Both the position numbers and the translations under genes were made by a program. Of a stretch of 64,000 nucleotides of DNA, positions 1 to 11,372 are shown piece by piece; the first letter of the stretch is position 1, and every line of letters begins with the position of its first letter. The DNA comes from Erythroxylum novogranatense (Eukaryota; Streptophyta; Magnoliopsida; Malpighiales; Erythroxylaceae), in the NCBI GenBank assembly GCA_029891385.1, contig CM057229.1:1550001-1614000 (forward strand). Reading direction: 5' to 3'. The notes under the pieces are model-generated. The model had not been told where the DNA came from and did no database searches. It saw only the letters and a program-made list of their open reading frames with translations.

Positions 1-188
1 AAATATACTAAACTTGCTAAATCACATTCTATAACTCAATTTATGCCCGGAAAAATGTCATGAATGCATGTTCAAAATTTGCAAGAGTAAAAAAAACGCA
101 TATGCCTAAATAAGCAAAACTTAATTATGTAAAGCATACTATGCATTAAAATTTCTCAATACTCTAACCCCTATTATGGGGCATTACA
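1..188 (-). repeat. 3'-truncated long LTR (window edge)
   Basis: The right end reads GGGGCATTACA, the reverse complement of a TGTAATGCCCC start. The preceding bases match the end of the solo LTR at 39240-40651 (shared CTAACCCCTA..TGGGGC(G/A)TTACA and the CATGAATGCATG block). This is therefore the start of a minus-strand LTR of the same family, running off the window. Family (Tekay/Del-like Gypsy) is inferred only from the terminal sequence and the long LTRs of its relatives. Confidence 0.7.
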
Positions 189-193
189 TTATT

Positions 194-1080
194 GATATTA
201 TATCAACTTCTTCATTGTCGCTAATCGCCAGTTTCTCCTTCTCTTTAGTTGGCTCTATCCTGGATCTGAACCCCAGCATCATGGAGGCAACATGATTAAA
301 TGCTCCACTATCTAACTACCAAGAACTGAATATGGCTATAGCGAAATTAGATTAATAAATTGATAAGCCAAAGAGTTACCTGACAGTCTATGTCTTTAGG
401 GCCTTATACCTCTAGCAATCCTGGACCTTTACCAGCATTAGATTAACCAACATTAGTACGTGGAGAAGATTTGGATCTCTTACCTTTGACCATTATGGGC
501 TTGTCCTTTCCCTTTCCATTGGTTAGTGAGAGGACCTTATGAGCATAATTCTTTAACTTCTCCTTTTCGGCAACACAATGGGCATCAAAGTATTGAATTC
601 TCATTCCTCATCCTGCAATTAATATGTCGTCACTCTACTTCCCCAGTGTACCTCATAAAGAATAATTATCCCTCACTCTACTTCCCCAGTGTACCTCATA
701 AAGAATAATTATTTCATTAATGCACTTATCTCAGCATTATACGAGACTGTTTACCTCTGGGAGACATTATCAATAAACTCCCACCCTATGCTTGTCTCCG
801 AAAGTCCAGTAAACAGATAGTTAGATATGAATCTCTCAATGGTTATGCAATATAATCTATTCAATTGATCCCAGGCTACATAGGCTACTTTATTGGCCTC
901 TGAGCTGTTGGATGTACGTGGAGATGGCCTATCCGTATGTATGACCATGTCAATATTGGTCATCTCCATTGCACTCAATGCATCTTCTATCCACTTCTCC
1001 AAATTGAAACCAGACAGATTTTTAATAGTGACATTATGATTGTTGACCGAAAAGGAGACTACAAAATGACAATGTAACAA
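194..1080 (-). pseudogene. Copia gag-protease remnant
   Basis: The minus-strand frame at 751-1080 resembles the N-terminal part of Copia Gag (G-F-N-L-E-K-W followed by an AYVAWDQLNRL-like block). Further on, at about 240-330, a frame reads LDSGAFNHVASMM, which carries the DSGA motif of the retroviral-type aspartic protease that follows Gag in Copia polyproteins. The frame between them is broken by stops and by a short tandem duplication. The flanking LTR at 1-188 interrupts it on the left. No LTRs of its own are recognised, so it is a truncated relic. Confidence 0.6.
631..712. repeat. 39-bp tandem duplication
   Basis: A 39-bp block beginning CACTCTACTTCCCCAGTGTA occurs at 631-669 and, by my reading identically, at 674-712, with a 4-bp spacer (period 43). 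It lies inside the Copia gag remnant, so it is a recent local duplication in dead sequence. Confidence 0.85.
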
Positions 1081-1167
1081 TCAACACAAATGTAGGATAA
1101 CTGCGATACTCAAAGTCATACATAGTATCTTTATTGAGAATCCAATTATACATATTATAAAATACCT

Positions 1168-1415
1168 TTTCGAAAAATGATTCAAAATATCTTAGATTTA
1201 GTTGTGTTTTGTTCCTAGTCTATAGTTCATTACCGACTCTATAGGTAGAGTGAGCATTTTGTTGAATTTGATGAGCATTTTGCTGAGATTGTTGAGTCTG
1301 TAAAGTGCCTATAAATAGCACTTTTCTATTGAATAATATATCTCTTGCAGTATTTTTTTTATTTGTTCCTTTGTTTTTCATTTGTACTCTTTTATGTCTC
1401 TATTTTTTTAAAACA
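1168..1415 (+). repeat. 5' LTR of small Copia element
   Basis: It matches the 3' LTR at 4515-4810 along its length but lacks a block of about 45 bp near its start, and its first bases are degenerate (TTTCGAAAA against TGTTGAAAA). A TATA-like CTATAAATAG around 1309-1318 is conserved in the 3' LTR and is the likely LTR promoter. Confidence 0.75.
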
Positions 1416-1418
1416 AAT

Positions 1419-1430
1419 TGGTAGCAGAGC
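1419..1430 (+). other. tRNA primer-binding site
   Basis: TGGTAGCAGAGC, three bases after the 5' LTR, differs at one position from the usual plant Copia primer site TGGTATCAGAGC (complementary to initiator methionine tRNA). It fixes element orientation as plus. Confidence 0.75.
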
Positions 1431-1597
1431 ATGGTTGGCTTTTGAGTTAAACACATGACTGAGTGATAAAATAAGAGAGCAAGTATAAAATAAGATAATA
1501 GGAACATTTGGTTTTTTTTTTCTCAAATTGGTTTTTCTTCATCACAACCACTCTTACCAATTTTTAATGGTGAGAAGTATGAGTGGTAGAGTATAAA

Positions 1598-3637
1598 TGT
1601 AACATCCCATTACCTATGATAAGACTTGAATAGTAAACATGAGAAATTTCTGAGAAGTTAGAACACACAATTCATGCTTATGCAAAATATGACATATACA
1701 TACGTGATAATATTGATTTTTGCACAATAATATGATTGTATATGCATTCATGACATTTTTTAGGTATAATCGATTTATAAATGTAATTATATTGAGAATT
1801 GTGGTTTAAATGTGTTAAAAACTGTTTTAGTATTGCTACTTGTTGTTTCGGAAATTTTGGTGAATCTTTGGAAATTCCAAAATTTTTGGCTACATTGGAC
1901 TAGGACAAATGCCAAGTGATAAGATAAATTGACGCATGGAAAATTTGAATGATTTAGCCTATAATTGTGTGACAAATGGGCTGATAAGTTGATGACATTT
2001 GACATAGTTAAATTAGTGACAAATGGACTAGTAATGAATTGACAAATGGATTAATCATTGTGTGACAAATGGGCTGGTAAGTTGATGACAAATGGCATTG
2101 ATAAATGGACAAGTAGCTGTTGCATTTAAATGACATGTGGTCGCTTTAATGGTGACATTTGGTAGCTTATGGAAGGGATAAGTGGCTTACATGCTTAAGG
2201 ACACATGTTGAAATAATATGGTGACATCTAGCACCTTAGGTGAAAAGTTTCTGCAAGTTGTTTCAAACAAACTCATTCCCTTCTCTTCTCATCTCTCACC
2301 ACCTTAACTTGTTTCTATCTTTCCCTTCTTGTATTTTGCTTGAAGCCATGCTAAATTACCACACTAAATGCATGCTTTTACCCATCACAAAATAGCTAAA
2401 GAACCAACTGAATGTTGTTGTTTCATCATAGTTAAAAGTCATTTAATTCCATCTTGAATGTGTGATGATTCTGCATGTTTGGAGTACTGATTTTGAGTGA
2501 TTTTTTGAGCTGAGATTAGAACTAAACAAGTAAATAAAAGATTAGTGTTTATGGCATGTTAAATGGTTTGAGAATGATGTGTGAATTGTACTGAAATGCA
2601 TGAGATATTAGTGAAGATGTATGCTGGATTGTTATGAACTTGAGAATTTTCATTGAATAAACTTCGGTATTTTGATGATATCTTAAATTATAGATATCCA
2701 AATAAATTGATTCTTGATTCAGAATAAATTAGAGACATATGTCTACAACTTCCCTAAACAAGTTGAATGTTAATTCTATCTATAAGCTAGTATGAAGCGC
2801 TTCCACATAGAGTTTTGCTCCGTGATATATGTTCTCCACGTAGAGCTATACTCCGTGATATATGTTCTGCACGTAAAGCCATGCTCAGTGATTCTGTTCT
2901 GATTGAGTCCTAAGGGTCAGTATTTGTATAAGCATGTGATAGGCACTCAGTCACAATAATAAGGACGAATGTGAGTCTCATGCATATAGCATTATAAGAT
3001 CGAAATCCATTGAGTGATTTGCAAAGCTGAAACGAGTGATAAATTGATATGAACTGTTTGCTATACTTGGCTACGTGAACTGTGTGATCATATATCAGGA
3101 ATGTAAATATGATTTGAATGAATATCTGTGAAATATGTGATATGTCTATGTGATCCGGTGAAATCATCGATGATGGTTCACTCAACTGAGTTCGCAAAAC
3201 TCATCAAAATTGCAACGTGGCTTTACATGTTTTATAAAGGTCTCCAGAAAGGCTTCGAGTAAGAGTTTCGGGCCGAGATCAGTATGCACATACATATGTA
3301 TTTCTTTATGTTGTACTGAAAGTGTAGTCTTAAGTATTGTATTGAATTGTAAAGACATTATGCATGCAAGTAATTTGTTCGATATCTGAAATGGACCCAA
3401 ATGGATGTTGAATACTAATGTTTGTTATAATTGTATATATGAATGGAAAATGTTTTAAAATAAAGTGGGCCATTTTGATTAATGATTTCCGCTTACGAGT
3501 ACATTGTATTAAGCAAATCAAAGTTTTATATTAAATTTTTTACCGAATGATTGTCTTAGAATGCCACCTTTGCGGAATACGTACTCAAATATCATCATAG
3601 ATGTCGGGTACGTGTCCTGCAAGGTTGGGGTGCTACA
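1598..3637 (+). mobile_element. Solo LTR 1 (2040 bp, TSD ATAAA)
   Basis: It starts TGTAACATCCC and ends GGGGTGCTACA. Direct 5-bp repeats ATAAA flank it at 1593-1597 and 3638-3642. No internal retrotransposon genes lie inside, so it is a solo LTR left by LTR-LTR recombination. Orientation is by analogy with the other TGTAAC.. LTRs here. Length and termini suggest a chromovirus (Tekay/Del-like) Gypsy; that assignment is inference. It sits inside the small Copia element, between primer site and gag. The short reading frames in it are not conserved and are not genes. Confidence 0.9.
2797..2898. repeat. Three 33-bp tandem units inside solo LTR 1
   Basis: Three successive units share CAC(A/G)TA(G/A)AG..T..GCTC(C/A)GTGAT and TGTTCTGC blocks with a period near 33 bp; the third is the most diverged. 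Tandem reiterations like these are common in LTR U3 regions. Confidence 0.6.
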
Positions 3638-3679
3638 ATAAAAGTGAAAACACTACTCAAGTCTCAAGAGCTATAGGAC

Positions 3680-4295
3680 TTGGTGGAATACGGGTATATC
3701 GATATACTAGAACCAAATGAAGAAACAGAGAGGATATTCAAGGAAACTAAGAAGAGGGATGTCAAAGCACTGTTCATTCTCCAACAAGTAATGTATGACA
3801 TTATTTTTTCAAGAATTGCAGCAGTAACTACATTAAAGGAAGCTTGGTCAATACTACAGAAGGAGTTTCAAGATGATGCAAAAGTCCTAGTGGGCAATGG
3901 CAATAGTCAGTCAAATGCGCTCTTATAGTGAACAAATTTTTGATGAAACAATTGTTGCAAAAATTTAAAGGAGCTTGACACCAAAATTTGATCATGTAGT
4001 AGCTACTATAGAAGAAGCTAAGGATTTATTGATTCTTTTAATTGATGAACTGATAGAGTCCCTTCAAGCTTATGAGTCGCAAATCAATAGAACGATTGAA
4101 AAGCATGAAGAAAAGGCATTTTAGGTGAAGGAGGAAACATCCAAACATGAAAAAAAAAAAGATCATTCAGTATGTCCTTATTGTAAAAAAACAAACCACC
4201 TCATTATAATTGTTGGTGGAGACCGGACATTAAATGCAACAGATGCGGTCAATTAGGACATATAGAGAAAGTTTGTAAAAATGCATCATAAAAAG
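3680..4295 (+). pseudogene. Copia gag remnant
   Basis: The 82-codon frame from 3680 resembles the central part of plant Copia Gag (UBN2-type): KRDVKALFILQQVMYDIIFS followed by AW..LQKEF. After frame breaks, a CX2CX4HX4C zinc knuckle ([14 protein letters not shown]) can be read at about 4231-4272, preceded by a second Cys-rich stretch. Frameshifts and stops separate these blocks. The normal product packages element RNA; this copy cannot make it. Confidence 0.7.
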
Positions 4296-4514
4296 ATGTC
4301 AATGTAGCAGCTATGGTCCACCTTTGAGGAAATGATGAGTTATTCTAACATACTATGCCTGCATCTATATCAGAATATGTCCCATGACAAATATGTTTAT
4401 GACCATGACCATGCAAACAACCATGTTTATGTTTATGTTTATGCAGAAGAGATCTTTACAACCATGCCCATACGAATGCCCACATTGATCACGACATTTT
4501 GAATCAACGGGGAT

Positions 4515-4810
4515 TGTTGAAAACTAATTCAAAATATCTTAGATTTATTGAGGATAAATAAGTATTTTCTTTTAGTTTTGAATGAGTCTTAATTTAGTTG
4601 TTTTTTGTTCCTAGTCTATAGGTCATTACCGAGTCCATGGGTAGAGTGAGCATTTTGTTTAGTTTGTTGAGCATTTTGCTGAGATTGTTAAGTCTATAAA
4701 GTGCCTATAAATAGCCCTATTTCTACTGAATAATATATCTCTTGCAGTTTTTTTTTGTTTGTCACTCTGCTTTTCATTTGTACTCTTTTATGTCTCCATT
4801 TTTTCCAACA
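4515..4810 (+). repeat. 3' LTR of small Copia element
   Basis: 296 bp, TGTTGAAAAC..TTCCAACA, complete relative to its 5' partner. It carries CTATAAATAG near 4706-4715 as a TATA-like box. Confidence 0.8.
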
Positions 4811-6021
4811 CACCTTTGGACTAAATACATAATATATGCAATTGGATCATATAAAAGTGAACAGAGTATACACCATCAACTCTCAGGACACTACCACTTT
4901 TAAGCGAATAGATCTTTTAAGCAACATCTTTCCTCTATTTAATGCTTTTATGCACATCTTAAAATCCTATTTAAGGCCAACATCTTTGAGCAAAATAACC
5001 AAACATAAGACTAGAGACATCACCCAACATGCAAGAAAAATAATTCGAAATTCTCATCAGTTTCCAAAAGGTCCACAAGTACAAGGAATACATCTTTATG
5101 TTATCCTCATATTCTTTATGAGCATATGGTATATAATAATATAACATCAATAAATGCAAAAAACCGAATACGCATTATAACTGTCATATAGTCATGTTGA
5201 GACTTTTAGCGAAAAAATCTCAATCCGAGTGAATATCATGCTATTCCGAACACTGAACATATGACTCGAGACATGAAAACCTCAAATATCTCCCTCATAT
5301 GAAGTCTGAAGCATGAAAATTCACTCAAGAATAGCTTTAGAATGCTTTTTTTTTCTTTTCTGGAGTTAACTTTAATTTATTACTTATATAATAAATCCAA
5401 AAAAAATTAAAAACTTTTATAAATTCCACAAACCCAGGAACAGACCAAAAATGCCTCAAGACACTCATACAGGAATTATGAAAATTTTGGGTTTTTTTTT
5501 CGTCCTTTAGCATACTAATGTTAGCATGACGTCAGTACTATATTAGCGTTGTATTAGCATGTTGGCATCATCACTGCGTCAACATGTTGACGTCAGCTGA
5601 CGTCGACATGTGCATGAGCGTGGCATGCATGTCGTGCATGTACTCTGTATGGCCCGTATAGTAACCTAGACCCACGCGTCTTTATCCTTTGGCAAGTGTG
5701 TCGCACGTGGTGTGCCCTTGTCCACACACATGTCGCCACCTATCTGGTGCGTGGAACGTTAGACGTAAGGGTAGTACTTTGCGCCCGATGGTCTCTCACC
5801 TTCATCATAAAACAAAAGATTTTTGGAGAGATTCGGGCTGATTTTTCACTCTCCCGAGCTCATTTTCAACCTGTTTTTCAAGGTTAACCATATGTATCAC
5901 ATTTTCAAACATCAATATGGAAGATGGAAGAAAAAACCGAAAAAAGGAAATTTATTCTCCAAAAGAATCTTATGGAAAAAAACCGAAAATCTTTCATTTT
6001 TAGCCACCTAATTACGTAGCC
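4811..6021. other. No gene recognised
   Basis: Short frames here show no conserved motif. A locally GC-richer stretch (about 5520-5790) has clustered TGACGTCA-like and GACGTC motifs and CATG-rich sequence, but no gene structure I can support. Part of 5350-6021 may be the 5' leader of the minus-strand LTR element marked by the primer site at 6022-6033. Confidence 0.4.
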
Positions 6022-6033
6022 GCTCTGATACCA
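6022..6033 (-). other. Copia-type primer-binding site, minus strand
   Basis: GCTCTGATACCA is the exact reverse complement of TGGTATCAGAGC. Two bases later a TGTGACACG sequence begins, as expected for the inner edge of a 5' LTR of a minus-strand element lying to the right. I could not find the partner LTR or any gag/pol, so only the 5' end of the element is supported. Confidence 0.5.
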
Positions 6034-6582
6034 CGTGTGACACGTAACAGAACCTTTAGTTACGTAGCTCAGCTCAAACATCAAAGGCAAATAACAAAGA
6101 AATGCAAAAATATTTGACTTTAGTTTCATAACTTCAAACGAGCTTTTCAAGACTGAAACGAGCAGAATCCGCCGAGATCTTCACGAGAGTTGCTCACTGC
6201 AACACGTTAAAATTTTTTGGTAGCTTTTTGCATACATGAACTTATGAATGAGTCAAAGTATCTGTACGTTCATGATTTACTACAATAATTATATGAGACT
6301 TTAATCTTTTTATATATAGTATTTATAACGAACCTCTATATCATAGACTAAATATGAGTCTGGTTCACACTGATTATGATTCATTTTCTTTCTGGACTTT
6401 AGTCAATTAATCTAGATCATTTATGAGGACACTTTATTTTTTTATCAGAATCAAATTACATAACTTAACTAATAAGTTATTTTAAACTAAAATATAATTA
6501 ATTGTTGTCCTGGAAATTTTCTAACATCTATATATCTGGTTTGATTAGTTTTTTTAAAAACTCAAAAACATTGCATATGGAT

Positions 6583-6775
6583 TTAGCCTTTGCAAAATTG
6601 GAAGTGATTGACAATCACAAGCAGACAAATAACACTTTTTTCCGGTCTAAAATGAGATAATGCCATAATGGTGATCTAATAAGACTGAACTGCCCACCTT
6701 CTCAGGATTTTCGAACCGGATGGTCTGGAAAATGTTGTCGGCATCACTTTTTAATGATAAACTTCCATTTTCCGC
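6583..6775. repeat. Dispersed repeat, copy 1
   Basis: It shares AAAATTGGAAGTGATTG, CCGGTCTAAAATGA, AATGGTGAT and AATGTTGTCGGCA(T/G)CAC blocks, in the same order and spacing, with 12074-12270. No coding potential or element termini are recognised. Confidence 0.65.
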
Positions 6776-7452
6776 AACATGTGCATTCGTTATACCAGAG
6801 ATCTGGAGCAGACGGCGTGTGCGAAGAATTCAAAGAAAAGAACAGAAAACGAAGAGATTGAAACGGAGAATAGTTTCTGTGGTCCATCGTGCTCATTAGG
6901 TTATCTCATTCTGACATCACATAACTCACATTCTTGTGTACTACTACTACCATGCTCTACAGGTATGGACCAACCTGCGCTTTTTCGCAATATTCAATGT
7001 TTTCTTGCTCGAGTAAGCCTGCCATCTCTGACAAAACCAGGTTGATCCAATATTACACTACGTGACCTTACATAATTATATAATTTATTTGTATATTTTT
7101 AATTTTTATATGTCTATTTTATTTTTTATGTTATAATAACTGAAATTACTTGCATAAATTATTGAAGATTAATATTAATAAATAGTATAAAATAATATTC
7201 TTTTATTGTTTAAACTATTAATACTCACTAATTACTGATTATAATTTTGTTTTTAAAATATAATTCTCATAAAATAGTTTATTTTAACTATTATATTTAT
7301 TTATAATGTAATAATATTATAAATCTTTACTAATATTTATATAATATTTTGTTGGACTATATTTATTCTATCAGTTGTTGAAGTGATGTATATAAATTTC
7401 TATTTAGGAATTAAGTGTACAAAATTAAAATTTTATACTTAAAAAGAGTAAT
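6776..7452. other. No gene recognised
   Basis: An 88-codon plus frame at 6779-7045 has no motif I recognise and no promoter or homology support. From about 7050 the sequence is AT-rich and featureless. Confidence 0.35.
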
Positions 7453-7564
7453 TTAAACATATTGACAACTTGTAAATTTTTCTCCAAATTAAACATAAAT
7501 TTTGCTAAATTAGTAAGAAAAGAAATTGTTAACTTATGTTAATACAAGTTGACAATATGTGTTT
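7453..7564. mobile_element. MITE-like foldback, about 110 bp
   Basis: The ends are inverted repeats: AAACATATTGACAACTTGTA at the left, and TACAAGTTGACAATATGTGTTT at the right. The interior is AT-rich without coding potential. It lies about 300 bp 3' of the BBX gene. Superfamily not determined. Confidence 0.6.
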
Positions 7565-7869
7565 GCTATGGAATATCAGCAGCAGCCTCTCTTGAACAAA
7601 GTATCTTTGGATCATTCGAATGTAAGACCCAAATCAACGTTTCGATGTTCTTTCACTTCAGTCCACGGTGGAACAAGCAACCAATGAACTAATAATTAGC
7701 TCCAAATACCAGGCCACCTGGAGAGAATTTTAGTATGTACACGAGAGACCAACTGAAAGTAAATCAAAAATGAACTTGATTCAACATATCATGAAAAAAC
7801 CACAAAGCTGGGAATCCTTTTTGTTCTTTGATAATACAAAAGTTTACGGAGATCTAATTCTAGTTGTGT

Positions 7870-8944
7870 TCAAGAAGGCCTAGATCGCTTGAAGCCAGAA
7901 GATGGAGGGCTGATTTGTGGAACAGTAAACACATCATTTGCCCAACTTCTGCTCGGTAATTTAACGTTTGATGTCTCCTTGAACACTTTCTGCGGATAAA
8001 CCTGAGATGGGCACACCGTATTTGTCGCCGGAGGGATCCATACGCCCATGTTTTCCGATGACAAGCAACCGATTTTGCTCCCAAGATTGGTGCCCGCAAA
8101 CGGCAGTGTACCATCATCAGGCTGAAACTCAAAAACCAACAACGAAAACTTCTATTAATATATGTTATAAAATCACAGTATATCAGAAACAAGATTTATT
8201 TATGTTCCACCAGACAAAACGATGCAAACCTTGCAGAAACCCAAAGGGTCCCAAGTTGAATCGAGGAAGTCTTCTACATGCCAACCAGGAAGCATCTCAA
8301 TCAAGTATTCTGATATGCTGCTGCTTGTCAGACCAGTTCCTTGATCACCTGAGACCACGTTACAACAATCAACCTCGTTCACCATCGTAGTTGAAGGTAA
8401 GGTCTTAGCTATTGTTGGTGGGATACAATTTATTGGAACAACGGACACATGAAGTTTCTTTTCTGTTGGTTGCTTTTGCTCATACTTAGAATCAGGAACA
8501 AGATCAGAACTTTCTTTCACAGACTTGGAGGACAGCTTAACCCCTGTAAGAAGAAACCTATCGTGCTTTCGTGTATGTTCATTGCCGGTGTGGATTGGGA
8601 CGTCACAGTCTTTGCATAGAAGCGCACGGTCTTGTTGGCAGAACAAAAAAGCACGTTTATCCTACAAATCAAAGTCCTACCCATTAGTTTCCATCAAACT
8701 TGCAATTCAATAAAAGGAAGAAACTGGAAAAAAAAAAAAGTAGTAAGGTAGCTAACACCTGACAGATATCGCAGAGAGGGAAAGTTTTAGGAGATGGTTG
8801 GAGAAGAGAGAGGCGATGGTGCTTTGAGGCAAGCTTATTGACATGGTGGACTTGGTGGTCACATGCTTCACAAAGGGCGGCTTCATCGGCGGTGCAGAAA
8901 ACCGAAGCCTCTTCTTTGTTGCAAACATCGCACTGGATCTTCAT
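7870..8944 (-). CDS. Double B-box zinc-finger transcription factor, BBX20/21-like
   Basis: Three exons with GT-AG introns: 8759-8944, 8230-8661, 7870-8121, giving 289 aa. Two B-boxes are intact. The first has Cys 5, 8, 17, Asp 20, Cys 25, 28, His 33, 42; the second starts at Cys 58 with CDIC and continues CQQDRALLCKDCD, ending HDRFLLTGVKL. Further along are the conserved SEYLIEMLPGWHVEDFLD block and a C-terminal FTVPQISPP followed by a basic FKRSR tail, all typical of the BBX20/BBX21 branch (group IV, no CCT domain). Arabidopsis BBX21 is a light-signalling regulator that acts with HY5 in the nucleus; the same role here is inference. The start is the only in-frame Met before the MKIQCDVC motif. 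A MITE lies about 177 bp upstream. The exact paralogue (20 or 21) is not certain. Confidence 0.93.
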
Positions 8945-9120
8945 CTACTGATGATTGCTTCTCTCGATCCTTTTCCTCCTTAATTTCTTCGAGCGACCTA
9001 TTTATGTCAGCTTCTGGAGAGTTGAAGAATAAGGAGGAAAAAATAATAATAAACGGTCAATAACTTCGAATTAAAGAAAGAAATAATAAAAACATGATGA
9101 ACAGGACAAGTGAAAGAGTC

Positions 9121-9290
9121 AAGATCTTCTGTTCAATATTATGATGTTTTATTGTGTCCAATAAATCTCAGCCGTTTATTTATGTAGGTCTTATATAGGT
9201 TCCGCGTGGACTCCGCTTAGGTCCCACAAAGTAAATGATTGAGATTTCATGAGACAAAATAAGACAGAGTAATATTGGACAGAGGATCTT
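9121..9290. mobile_element. MITE, long inverted-repeat type, copy 1
   Basis: 170 bp. The left end AAGATCTTCTGTTCAATATT matches the reverse complement of the right end (AAGATCCTCTGTCCAATATT) at 18 of 20 bases, and pairing continues imperfectly almost to the middle. A second copy is at 30364-30517. A 12-bp CAAGTGAAAGAG occurs on both sides (9107-9118 and about 9295-9306), which may be chance. It lies in the promoter region of the BBX gene. Confidence 0.7.
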
Positions 9291-9592
9291 AGTTCCAAGT
9301 GAAAGAGGTACAAGGAGGCTTTTGGATTGAGATTTAACAATTTTATTTTCTTAGATTTTTATAAAAATTTAATTAACATAATTAATAATGCAATAAATAA
9401 TCAAATATTGTTAGAAGACGAAGAATTGGTTTTTGTTATTTAAATTTGATTTAAATAATTATTTTAAAATTATTGTAATAAATTTAATTTATATCAATTT
9501 CATTCAACTTGAATTAAATTTAAAAGTAAAATTGAATAGTTATATTAACAAATCTTAATGTAAAAAAAATATCTTTTCACATGTATTTACTT

Positions 9593-9814
9593 GTCAAGAA
9601 TCTCGAATCGGACAAGTGTGAATACATTCAATCATTTATAATAGTGTGCAAACTTCCCTTCACATGTATTTGAGGTGGTGTTCGATTCTGTCTCTTTGCC
9701 CAATCTATCGAACAAATATGCAGCTCTGCTTTGGGATAGAGGGTGTGTCAAGAATCTCATATCGGACAAGTGTGAATGCATTCAACCATTTATAATAATG
9801 TACAAACCTCCCTT
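9593..9814. repeat. Pair of about 68-bp direct repeats
   Basis: Blocks at 9593-9660 and 9746-9814 share TCAAGAATCTC, TCGGACAAGTGTGAAT, CATTCAA and CATTTATAATA in order. The purpose is unknown; probably a local duplication or part of a dispersed element. Confidence 0.7.
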
Positions 9815-11050
9815 TTCAAGCTAGATTTTAGGGGTGAGTTAGGCTTTTCAATATTAGTTGTTATTTTTAAAAAAAATTAGAAAATATTTTTTTAAAATTT
9901 TAATAAAACAAACATTTCTATTAGTTTTAAAAATTAAAATAATTATTTAAATTGAGAAAATTCTTTATTGTTTACTCTTTACGTTATTTTGAAGTACATG
10001 TAATATTAATTATATAATAAAAATCATCTTCTAATCTAATAATCATATTTTAGTTTTTTATTTTACAAGCCTGTTATTAATACTTTTGACTTTTGACTCT
10101 TTTTTAAATGTTACATAATGAAAAAGAAAAAAAGAAGGCTGTTTTTTTGTTTTATTCATGAGATATCCTAAGAGGGTTCCAACTATGAGAAGACACTTTT
10201 AAACTGTCTATATTTAAACTAATTCTTGCTCGCATCTGGTCAACTTGTAAATGCTGTTTTTGTCCCGAAGATTATGACTCATTCCCTTAATTTTGTAACT
10301 TGATTTGTGTCTTGGGCTGAGGGAGAACGTTTGGAGTCCAAGATTGTACATCGAGAACCTAAGCTTAGTGAACAAAGCGAAGCTCTTTTCATATTTCAAG
10401 TGATAATTAGGATCAGGATTTCTTTTCAACGACTCCTTTATATGTCACTCTATATCGACAGTAGGGGACCAGAGGACCCTCTGTTTCTATAGTCGAAACT
10501 GGGAATTATGGATAGGATGCCTTTAGACAGCTTTTCATTGGGGAATTTTGATTAAGAAATTGTTCTCTCTCTTTCTCTTTTCCGGTGCACATCGTAGCGA
10601 TTATTGGAGAAAATAATAATTTAATAAAGTGAAATAATTACATAAGGCTGAGTCTAATAGTACAAGAAGGGTCTCGACTCTCGACTATATTCCTCCAGTT
10701 GCGGTCTAATTGTCTAGTTATGGAGGATTTGTTCTCCGACCTTTGGGATAGTGGTCGTTCTTTTTCATGTTAGATTAATACTTAATCGTACTCCACCGCT
10801 TAATATTCGCAAAACTACTATAATTTGACAAATGTAGAACCAATCAGCAAGTTTCAATGTCTAATCATCACGTGCATATATTATTTAGTACTATATGTAC
10901 TATAGTGTGTGTATATATTAGCTAAATTCAACTGTACTACTTATTGTATTAGCTGAAAAACTGCCCCCTTAACTCATATCTCGTAGAAAGTCATTTGAGT
11001 GACTCGTGAATTAGTCACTCTATCTTACTCAAATTCACGAATCTCTATTT
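9815..11050. other. No gene recognised
   Basis: AT-rich sequence with short frames (for example 10214-10492 on both strands) that carry no recognised motif and overlap one another. Confidence 0.4.
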
Positions 11051-11059
11051 ATTAAAATT

Positions 11060-11372
11060 TGTCGGTATAGCTCCGATATTAATAAAAAAATTTGAGTGTT
11101 TCGAAAAAAATTAGGTCAAATTCAACTTAACTCATTAGCAACTAAGACATTAGATTTCAATCTTATCTTGTTATATATCTTACTTTATTCTTATGTCTAT
11201 GCCGGTCTAGCTCTAATATTAATAAAAAATTTTGAGAGCGTTTCGAGAAAAATTAGATCGGATTCAACTAAACTCATACGCAACTAAGATATTAGATTTC
11301 AATTCAAAATCTTTAAGACAATGAGTTATAAATCTTATCTTATTATATATCTTACTTCATTCTTATGTCTCT
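11060..11372. repeat. Tandem duplication, period about 143 bp
   Basis: Two diverged copies share G(T/C)CGGT(A/C)TAGCTC, ATATTAATAAAAAA, GTTTCGA, CAACTAAGA and CTTATGTCT blocks in order. They begin near 11060 and 11203. No coding potential. Confidence 0.7.

Larger units (their letters stand above)
1168..4810 (+). mobile_element. Degraded small Copia element, split by a solo LTR
   Basis: Two related LTRs flank it: 1168-1415 (5', about 45 bp shorter through an internal deletion) and 4515-4810 (3', TGTTGAAAAC..TCCAACA). A primer-binding site resembling initiator-Met tRNA (TGGTAGCAGAGC) follows the 5' LTR, and a purine-rich ACGGGGAT precedes the 3' LTR. The flanks TACCT (1163-1167) and CACCT (4811-4815) agree at 4 of 5 bases, a plausible eroded target duplication. 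The internal part holds only a gag remnant (3680-4295); no protease, integrase or RT is seen, so it is non-autonomous or internally deleted. The solo LTR at 1598-3637 was inserted later. Confidence 0.8.

Noticed and set aside
4836..5159. 102-codon plus and 62-codon minus overlapping frames
   Set aside because: AT-rich, mutually overlapping, no domain seen.
5530..5640. Cluster of TGACGTCA-like motifs as a bZIP-controlled promoter
   Set aside because: No gene downstream on either strand; may be degenerate repeat sequence.
8007..8713. Plus-strand frames over the BBX gene
   Set aside because: Antisense shadows of BBX exons 2 and 3; no independent support.
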